In this document: positions 5,864 through 11,288 of the stretch, one piece after another
How the letters are laid out: the number at the start of each line of letters is the position of its first letter
Numbering within the stretch: the stretch's first letter is position 1
Source: Bacteroidota bacterium
GTDB lineage: Bacteria; Bacteroidota; Bacteroidia; Chitinophagales; Chitinophagaceae
Reading direction: 5' to 3'
Length of the DNA: 11,288 nucleotides
Assembly: GCA_023440945.1 (NCBI GenBank)
Contig: JAEZRL010000074.1
Coordinates: 1 to 11,288, forward strand
Program-made: the position numbers and the translations under genes
The notes under the pieces: generated by a model
Database searches by the model: none
What the model saw: only the letters and a program-made list of their open reading frames with translations
What the model was told of the DNA's origin: nothing

Positions 5864-7666
5864 TTACTCTGAAAGCTCAATACCGATCTTTTTCATTAAA
5901 ATAGATGCATTAAGACTTTTACAAACACCTTCCTTGAGTTTATAATCAAAAAATAATTCTTCCCCTTTCACCTGCACATCAAAATGATAATTTTCTATTG
6001 AAGCAGGAAATTGTTTTTCAAGTTCTGCAAGATCTACATCATGCGTTGCAATTACAGCCACCGCTTTTTGATGTATCAATTGTTTGATAAGCGCTTTTGA
6101 ACCTGTGTGACGGTCTAAGGAGTTGGTACCACGCAAGATTTCATCAAGCAGAATAAATATTCTTTCATGCTTATTCACTGCTTCTATTATCGTTTTAAGC
6201 TTTTTCAGTTCAGCATAAAAGGTAGAAGTATTTTCTGCAAGATTATCCGCAATGCGCATACTGCTCATCAATCCAACAGGAGAAAGTGCAAAGCTTTTTG
6301 CACAAACAGGCGCACCCATTTGAGCCATAACAACACTCAATCCGAGGCTTCTTAAAAAAGTACTTTTTCCTGCCATATTAGAGCCTGTAACAAGCCCTAT
6401 CTTAGCAACACCTTCTAAATTATAATTGCTTGTTACCCTTTGATCATTGGGTAATAGCGGATGACCTAATTCATCAGCCTCATAAGTAAAATATTCGGAT
6501 GAGAATTTAGGAAAGCACCACTGAAATTGATTAAAATGCAAAACACTTAGGCTATTAATAACTTCTGTTTCCGCGATCATTGCAAACCAATTTGACAAAA
6601 GCGATTTATTCTTTTTACGCCAGGTGTTAAGTGCTACTATTTGCCTTACATCCCACAATAAAAAAGGATTAAGCACTACAACACCAATTATGCTTATACG
6701 AAGATCAAAACGATCGAGAATATTTTTTAACTGCTTTATCTGAGTTGATGCTTTTTCATCTCCACACTTAGATTGTTGTTGCAGGTTTTTTAATAAAGTT
6801 GAATTGAAATCTTTCTGTTCTATCCATTCCACCAACGAATACATTGTACTGATCTCTTTTACAATGCCTGAAAGCTGCAGGTAGGCACCAACTGCATTTC
6901 TGCTTATGATCAACGAAACAATAACATAAACAATAAATAAAAGCGAAAACAAAGAGGCAGGTATATAACCTAGTATGGTTGCAATTGCAGATACTACTGT
7001 AACGACGGAATAAAAAACTACAAAACTTTTCCAAAATTTACCTGTAAAATGTTCATCTGTTTTCTTTAGCCAGTTTTGCGCTTTCAATTGTGTCGCAACA
7101 GTAATAGCATTCTGCATAGCAAAAGATTCTAATTGCTGTCGCCAATCTATCAAGGGTGTCACTTCTTTTATTGCTTCATGACGCAACTTTACTTCCGTTA
7201 CCAGAAGTGGTTGTAAAAGATTTTCAGCAAGTAATGTTCTGCCCTGTTCGGTATAACACCGGTTGATGTATTGATACAAAGAAGCTTTACCAAAAATATC
7301 AAGATCGTTTGCATAATTATGAACAGCGGGTAAAAACGGAGCTCCGTCATAGCGCTGATGATAATTGTTCTCTAAAATCTTCAGTTCTTCTTCGTTGATA
7401 TGGATGAGCGTTTTTGTATTTTTTATTTTTGAATTATTATTTGCGTCAAGCGATACTAAATAAAGCAAAATGGCCAGACCCACAACTACAGCAACAAGGC
7501 CAATAACACCTGCAGCTACAAAGATTTTATAAGAAATAATTATAGTTAGAATAAATACTATCAGCCTTGACCAGCCTAATCTTACTCTTTTTTTTAGTTG
7601 CTGATCTAATAAAGCTTTATGCTTTTCTATCTGTTGATTATATGTTGCTTCCGGAAGTGTTTGCAT
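5864..7666 (-). CDS. Membrane-anchored MutS-family ATPase
   Basis: A 600-residue protein whose C-terminal third is a clear MutS ATPase domain. It has Walker A GSNMAGKST (428-436, Lys434), the MutS signature around STFYAELKKL (481-490), Walker B IFILLDE (Asp508, Glu509) followed by RGTNSLDR, and a His switch at ATHD (542). The middle (about 120-370) is helical and fits the MutS core/lever region. The N-terminal mismatch-binding domain of true MutS is absent, and the protein is much shorter than the roughly 850 residues of MutS. Unlike MutS it has hydrophobic helices at about 33-50 and 52-73, and a second pair at about 212-233 and 237-255, so it is probably an inner-membrane protein. Such proteins are often annotated as mismatch repair proteins, but a role in repair is not shown by this sequence. 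It is transcribed away from the oxidoreductase gene; the starts are 104 bp apart. Confidence 0.85.
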   Translation of the reverse strand: MQTLPEATYNQQIEKHKALLDQQLKKRVRLGWSRLIVFILTIIISYKIFVAAGVIGLVAVVVGLAILLYLVSLDANNNSKIKNTKTLIHINEEELKILENNYHQRYDGAPFLPAVHNYANDLDIFGKASLYQYINRCYTEQGRTLLAENLLQPLLVTEVKLRHEAIKEVTPLIDWRQQLESFAMQNAITVATQLKAQNWLKKTDEHFTGKFWKSFVVFYSVVTVVSAIATILGYIPASLFSLLFIVYVIVSLIISRNAVGAYLQLSGIVKEISTMYSLVEWIEQKDFNSTLLKNLQQQSKCGDEKASTQIKQLKNILDRFDLRISIIGVVVLNPFLLWDVRQIVALNTWRKKNKSLLSNWFAMIAETEVINSLSVLHFNQFQWCFPKFSSEYFTYEADELGHPLLPNDQRVTSNYNLEGVAKIGLVTGSNMAGKSTFLRSLGLSVVMAQMGAPVCAKSFALSPVGLMSSMRIADNLAENTSTFYAELKKLKTIIEAVNKHERIFILLDEILRGTNSLDRHTGSKALIKQLIHQKAVAVIATHDVDLAELEKQFPASIENYHFDVQVKGEELFFDYKLKEGVCKSLNASILMKKIGIELSE

Positions 7667-7770
7667 AAAGCGGTTAAGATAAGATGAAAATCATATTCTA
7701 CAGTCGTAGCTTCAAAAATCAAATCTGCTTAAATGCATTATAATTTTCACCTTTGAAATAAATTCAAGCT

Positions 7771-8808
7771 ATGGAATTAGGCATTGGCATGTTTGGCGAC
7801 CTGCGCATCAATAACAACGGCGAAGTGCAACCTGCACAACAAAGGCTCCGGGAAATAATTGAAGAAATCAAACTAATGGATGAAGTGGGGCTGGATTTTT
7901 TTGGTATCGGCGAACATCATCGTCCCGATTATGTTGTATCTGTTCCTGAAATAGTGCTCGCTGCTGCATCAACCGTTACAAAAAATATTAAGTTGGGAAG
8001 CGCCGTATCGGTGTTAAGTTCATCAGACCCTGTACGCTTGTACCAATCGTTTGCAACAATTGATCTTATCTCCAGCGGACGTGCAGAAATGAATGTAGGC
8101 CGTGGAAGTTTTATTGAATCTTTTCCTTTGTTTGGTTATAACCTTGCGGATTATGATAAACTTTTTGAAGAAAAACTTGAACTCTTACTGCTCATTAATA
8201 AACAGCGAAACGTAACCTGGAAAGGTAAGTTTAGGCCTGAGTTGAAAAACCAGGAAGTATTGCCACGTGCCGTAAACGCTCATCTTGATATTTGGGTAGC
8301 GGTGGGTGGAACACCGGAATCAGTATTAAGGGCAGGCAGGTTAGGACTACCTGTAATATTTGCGATCATTGGTGGAAGCCCTGCACAATTCAAACCTTTG
8401 TTTGAATATTATAAAAAAGTGTACACACAATTCGGTCATAATCCCGATAAATTTCGTGTAGGCGTGCACATGCATTCCTTGTTTGGCGAAAATAGCCAGC
8501 AGGTAGCAAATGAATATTATCCTGTTTATGCTGCGCAGATGAATCGCATTGGCCGCGACAGAGGGTGGCCGCCTTATCAAAAACAACAATTCGAAAACGG
8601 ACGCAGTCCTCATGGCCATCTTATCATCGGCGACGCCAACGAAGCCATTGATAAGATATTGCAGATGCAGGAGATGTTTGGCCTTACACGTTTCTCCGCC
8701 CACATGGATGTAGGTGCGCCGTCACATCAAATGCTCATGAAGTCAATTGAATTATTTGGAACGAAGATCGCTCCAAAAGTGAGAGAGGCTTTAGGCAAAT
8801 CGAAATAA
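7771..8808 (+). CDS. LLM-class flavin-dependent oxidoreductase (luciferase-like)
   Basis: A 345-residue TIM-barrel protein of the bacterial luciferase-like monooxygenase family. It starts MELGIGMFGDL with ATG at 7771. Characteristic segments are DEVGLDFFGIGEHHRPDY (about 37-54), the strand TKNIKLGSAVSVLSSSDPVRLYQ (about 70-92), LISSGRAEMNVGRGS (about 99-113) and WVAVGGTPESVLRAG (about 175-189), followed by the usual C-terminal helices. The length is normal for the family. Members use FMNH2 or F420; within Bacteroidota FMN is expected, but the substrate is unknown. It is a single gene, divergent from the mutS-like gene and convergent with the GlxA-type regulator. A weak promoter-like TAATTTTC lies about 30 bp upstream of the start, without a clear -33 element. 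Confidence 0.88.
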   Translation: MELGIGMFGDLRINNNGEVQPAQQRLREIIEEIKLMDEVGLDFFGIGEHHRPDYVVSVPEIVLAAASTVTKNIKLGSAVSVLSSSDPVRLYQSFATIDLISSGRAEMNVGRGSFIESFPLFGYNLADYDKLFEEKLELLLLINKQRNVTWKGKFRPELKNQEVLPRAVNAHLDIWVAVGGTPESVLRAGRLGLPVIFAIIGGSPAQFKPLFEYYKKVYTQFGHNPDKFRVGVHMHSLFGENSQQVANEYYPVYAAQMNRIGRDRGWPPYQKQQFENGRSPHGHLIIGDANEAIDKILQMQEMFGLTRFSAHMDVGAPSHQMLMKSIELFGTKIAPKVREALGKSK

Positions 8809-8890
8809 AAGGAATAATAAGACTTATATTCTATCAGAGATTTTTTAAGTAATGTAGGGACTAATTGCAAACAGTTATAACGATTTGCTT

Positions 8891-9883
8891 TTATCCTTCT
8901 ACAGCTTCTTTATTATACTTGTTTTTATATTTAAGAGGCGACATACCGGTTATCTTTCTGAATGTTTCTCTGAATGCTTTTACATCGGAATAACCCACTT
9001 CATACATTACTTCATTAATCGTTTTGCGTGTAGTTTCAAATGCTTTTTTTGCTGATTCTATTTTCACCCTTTGCAAATATTCAACAGGCGTGTTGCCTGT
9101 TGCTTTTATAAATCGCCTGTCGAAGTTTCTTCTGCCGACAGCAAATTTTTGAGAGAGAACTTCAACTGATATTCTTTCATAGAAATTGTCTTCCATGTAT
9201 GCCTGCGCTTTTTTTACCACTTCATCACCATGCGATTTTTGTCCCGTAAAAATGGTAAAGGCTGATTGTGTTTCCCTGTCTATCTCTACCTGGAAAATCT
9301 TGGAGCAATAGATAGCTGTTTGCCTGTCGTAATACTTTTCGATCAGGTAAATTAAAAGATTGAGAAATGAATAAGCGCCGCCGTTGGTGTAAATGCCATA
9401 TTCATCTGTTTTCAGCTTATCTTTCTTTACATACACTTTAGGAAACAGATTTTCCAGCTTATCCACAGAGTTCCAATGTATAGAACAGCTTTTCCCATCC
9501 AGTAATCCTGATGACGCCAGCATAAAAGCACCGGTGCACATACTGGCAACTTCAGCGCCATTTTTATATTGCTCTACCGTCCAATTCATCAATAAGGTAT
9601 TGCTCTCCGTCAATTGCTTAAAGTCATGCGTGATTGAAGGAATAATAATGAGATCGGTCTTTTTGATAGACGAGATATTTACCTGCGGCCTTATCGTTAT
9701 TAAGCCGTTATTGATCTCAGATTGATTTGATACACCTGCAAGCTCAATTTTAAACAATTGTTTCTTGCCATTCTCCACCCAATACTTATTGGCACGGGTA
9801 AAAAAATCATAAGAGCCGGCAACGCATGAAATAGTGCTTAGTGCTGTCTGGCAAGCCGGTACTAATATAGTCAGATGTTTCAT
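8891..9883 (-). CDS. GlxA-family transcriptional regulator (DJ-1/PfpI + AraC HTH)
   Basis: A 330-residue, two-domain regulator. Residues about 3-190 form a DJ-1/PfpI (class I glutamine amidotransferase-like) domain with the nucleophile-elbow sequence ASMCTGAFMLA (Cys116) and CSIHWN (His136), the position usually written ATTHW in this family. Residues about 221-325 are an AraC-type double helix-turn-helix: ISVEVLSQKFAVGRRNFDRRF for the first, and INEVMYEVGYSDVKAFRETFRKITGMSPLKYK for the second. The Cys and His are kept, yet in GlxA-type regulators this domain is thought to bind a small-molecule effector rather than to act as an enzyme. The length is typical. It faces away from the EthD/SRPBCC unit across a 147-bp gap with promoters on both sides, so that unit is the likely target. 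Its own promoter is at 9916-9947. Confidence 0.9.
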   Translation of the reverse strand: MKHLTILVPACQTALSTISCVAGSYDFFTRANKYWVENGKKQLFKIELAGVSNQSEINNGLITIRPQVNISSIKKTDLIIIPSITHDFKQLTESNTLLMNWTVEQYKNGAEVASMCTGAFMLASSGLLDGKSCSIHWNSVDKLENLFPKVYVKKDKLKTDEYGIYTNGGAYSFLNLLIYLIEKYYDRQTAIYCSKIFQVEIDRETQSAFTIFTGQKSHGDEVVKKAQAYMEDNFYERISVEVLSQKFAVGRRNFDRRFIKATGNTPVEYLQRVKIESAKKAFETTRKTINEVMYEVGYSDVKAFRETFRKITGMSPLKYKNKYNKEAVEG

Positions 9884-9915
9884 TTAATTAGATTTAATAA
9901 CGGGATGATGGCTTA

Positions 9916-9947
9916 CAAAACTAATAAACCATATTGTCTGAATCAAC
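9916..9947 (-). promoter_or_regulatory. Promoter of the GlxA-type regulator
   Basis: On the - strand, TAGTTTTG (9923-9916) is an exact TAnnTTTG -7 box, and GTTG (9947-9944) stands 20 bases upstream as the -33 element. The leader to the ATG at 9883 would be roughly 25-30 bases. The 8-mer CTTACAAA overlaps this -7 box on the + strand (9912-9919) and recurs at 9950-9957 just beyond the -33 element, a candidate direct-repeat operator. Confidence 0.5.
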
Positions 9948-9971
9948 CCCTTACAAAGTCCATTTTACCAC

Positions 9972-10002
9972 TCTGCAAAGCGATAACAAGACAATAGATT
10001 TG
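9972..10002 (+). promoter_or_regulatory. Promoter of the EthD/SRPBCC unit
   Basis: TAGATTTG at 9995-10002 is an exact match to the Bacteroidota -7 consensus. TCTG at 9972-9975 sits exactly 19 bases upstream as a slightly degenerate TTTG -33 element. Transcription would start near 10009, about 20 bases before the ATG at 10031. It is back-to-back with the promoter of the GlxA-type gene, leaving 24 bp between the two -33 elements. Confidence 0.55.
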
Positions 10003-10030
10003 CTGTATAAAAACAATTAACCTGGCGCGA

Positions 10031-10335
10031 ATGATTGTGATTTGTAAAACGCCTAAGAATAAAGAGGCTTTTATGAAGCATTATTTTGAGGTGCATATTC
10101 CTTTAGCGAAAAAGCTTCCGGACATAAGGAAATATATAGTCAGTAAAATCGAATTATGTCTGTAACAGGTAATGCAAATGTTTTCTTAGTCGGCGAATTA
10201 CACTTCGATAGCCTGGAAGCAATCAAAATAGCTTTTGCTTCCAATGAAGGAATCGCTTGTGCAGCAGACAGGAAAACCTTTGCGCTGAACGATGATAAGG
10301 TTGAAATGTATTTGTTTGACACAACAGAAGTATGA
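10031..10335 (+). pseudogene. EthD-family protein gene with a one-base frameshift
   Basis: Two short frames together make one EthD-type protein of about 100 residues. The first (10031-10165) gives MIVICKTPKNKEAFMKHYFEV, then HIPLAKKLPDIRKYIVSKIE, and hits TAA at 10163-10165. The second (open from 10147, ending TGA 10333-10335) gives GNANVFLVGELHFDSLEAIK, then AFASNEGIACAADRKTFA and DDKVEMYLFDTTEV. HIPLAKKLP, the central LHFDSLEA and the terminal MYLFD are standard EthD-family landmarks, in the right order and spacing. The shift must lie between 10147 and 10165. Adding one A to the AAAA run at 10145-10148 restores a continuous frame reading VSKNRIMSVTGNAN. The frames overlap, and an ATG at 10156 could start the second part alone. 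EthD proteins are small dimeric ferredoxin-like proteins first linked to ether degradation; most are uncharacterised. It is the first gene of the unit opposite the GlxA-type regulator. It may be a real pseudogene, a sequencing error, or recoded. Confidence 0.8.
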
Positions 10336-10378
10336 TCATCAAAATAGTCGCATTTTCAAAATCAATAAAAATAACAAT

Positions 10379-11288
10379 ATGAATCAGCAGGATTTCTCAA
10401 CAACCTTTATAGTGGATGCAGTGCCAAACCAGGTTTTTAATGCAGTTAATAATGTTCGTGGATGGTGGTCTGAAAATATTGTGGGAGATACCAATAAGCT
10501 CAATTGCGAATTTTTATACCACTACCAGGATGTACACCGTTGCAAAATAAAGATCACTGAATTTGTTCCCGATAAAAAAGTTGTTTGGCATGTGCTGGAT
10601 AACCATTTTAAATTTACTAAAGATGAAAGCGAATGGAAAGGAACAGATGTGATCTTCGAGATCGAAGCGAAAGATGGTAAAACGGAATTAAAGTTTACAC
10701 ACAAGGGCTTAGTGCCGGAATATGAATGTTATAATGTTTGTCACGATGCATGGACACATTATATTCAAGGTAGTTTAAAAGACCTTATTACAGCGGGCAA
10801 AGGAAAGCCTACGCCGAAAGACGCAGAAGAAGCGAATGTTGAAACACCATCACAGGATGAAAAAGTTTTGGCAAATCAAACAATAACAAAAAGTATCTAT
10901 CACAGATTGCTTATAGAAGCACCGGCAGAAAAAGTTTATGAAGCCATTACTACACAGGAAGGGTTAGCAGGCTGGTGGACACCCGAAACAATAGCAAAAC
11001 CAGAAGTTGGAAGCATCTCACGATTTGCATTTGGCACCAATTATTTTAAAGAAATTCGAGTAGAGGAATTGAAATCTTATAGCAAAGTGAAATGGCGTTG
11101 TCTTAAAGGTTTTGAAGACTGGGTAGGTACGACGCTTACTTTCCAATTAGAGCCACATGCCAAAGGAACTGTACTGCTCTTTCATCATGATGGATGGACC
11201 GCCTATACACCAGAGTTTGCATCCTGCAGTTACGATTGGGCGCTTTTTTTCAGGAGCCTGAAATTTCTTTGCGAAAAAGGAAAGGGAT
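10379..11288 (+). CDS. Tandem SRPBCC (AHSA1-like) protein, 3'-truncated by window edge
   Basis: An open frame from ATG at 10379 to the window end, at least 303 residues with no stop. It contains two SRPBCC/START-fold domains in one chain. The first is about 6-138: FSTTFIVDAVPNQVFNAVNN, GWWSENIVG at 28-36, KITEFVPDKKVVWHV, ELKFTHKGLVPEYECYNVC, and a final helix AWTHYIQGSLKDLITAG. The second is about 170-303: HRLLIEAPAEKVYEAITTQE, GWWTPETIAKPEVG at 198-210, EELKSYSKVKWRC, TVLLFHHDGW, and a C-terminal helix at SYDWALFFRSLKFL. An acidic, Ala/Glu-rich linker of about 30 residues joins them. This fold forms a deep hydrophobic ligand cavity; AHSA1-type members are mostly uncharacterised. The two domains differ clearly, so this is a fusion or an old duplication. 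It begins 43 bp after the EthD-family gene and is probably co-transcribed with it. Confidence 0.85.
   Translation, partial: MNQQDFSTTFIVDAVPNQVFNAVNNVRGWWSENIVGDTNKLNCEFLYHYQDVHRCKIKITEFVPDKKVVWHVLDNHFKFTKDESEWKGTDVIFEIEAKDGKTELKFTHKGLVPEYECYNVCHDAWTHYIQGSLKDLITAGKGKPTPKDAEEANVETPSQDEKVLANQTITKSIYHRLLIEAPAEKVYEAITTQEGLAGWWTPETIAKPEVGSISRFAFGTNYFKEIRVEELKSYSKVKWRCLKGFEDWVGTTLTFQLEPHAKGTVLLFHHDGWTAYTPEFASCSYDWALFFRSLKFLCEKGKG

Noticed and set aside
8867..8888. Possible bidirectional terminator between the oxidoreductase and the GlxA-type gene (GCAAA / TTTGC)
   Set aside because: Only five pairs in the outer stem, a mismatched inner part and a weak T-run; too poor to call.
10140..10704. Two 60-residue - strand ORFs opposite the EthD and SRPBCC genes
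   Set aside because: The + strand frames have recognisable protein families; these are shadows.
1..11288. CRISPR array, tRNA, rRNA, IS element or phage genes
   Set aside because: A read of the gaps found no regularly spaced repeats, no tRNA-like cloverleaf, no transposase or integrase frame and no terminal inverted repeats.

Overview
The window looks like ordinary chromosome from an AT-rich member of the Bacteroidota, most likely near the Chitinophagaceae. This rests on protein style, on secreted proteins ending their signal peptide in FAQ, on the lack of clear Shine-Dalgarno sites, and on promoter-like sites matching the Bacteroidota consensus TAnnTTTG. The genus is an inference. I saw no insertion sequence, phage gene, CRISPR array, tRNA or rRNA.

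Left part (1-4400). The window opens inside the last 43 codons of rimM on the + strand. Everything else to about 4400 is on the - strand. In transcription order it is a small dimeric alpha/beta-barrel protein (4097-4390), a large secreted alpha/beta hydrolase of the prolyl oligopeptidase type with its own promoter-like site (1439-3931), a Crp/Fnr-type regulator (806-1390), and a DinB-fold protein (101-733). A perfect 9-bp inverted repeat lies between the regulator and the dinB-like gene. The 3' end of the dinB-like gene overlaps the 3' end of rimM by 33 bp on the opposite strand.

Middle (4400-8900). Two small secreted proteins of unknown role lie on the + strand: a 141-residue protein followed by a terminator, and a 97-residue proline-rich protein with an internal repeat. 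After them comes a roughly 300-bp stretch with one doubtful 54-codon ORF. A membrane-anchored MutS-family ATPase (5864-7666, -) is divergent from a luciferase-like flavin-dependent oxidoreductase (7771-8808, +).

Right part (8891-11288). A GlxA-type regulator (DJ-1/PfpI domain plus AraC helix-turn-helix, -) is divergent from a + strand unit. That unit holds an EthD-family gene broken by an apparent one-base frameshift, then a protein with two SRPBCC (AHSA1-like) domains in tandem that runs off the window. Good promoter-like sites face both ways in the 147-bp gap, so the regulator probably controls this unit (inference).

I found no clear new multi-gene system. The points most worth a second look are the rimM/dinB overlap, the inverted repeat in the regulator/dinB gap, the EthD frameshift, the tandem SRPBCC protein with its GlxA partner, and the membrane-bound MutS homologue.
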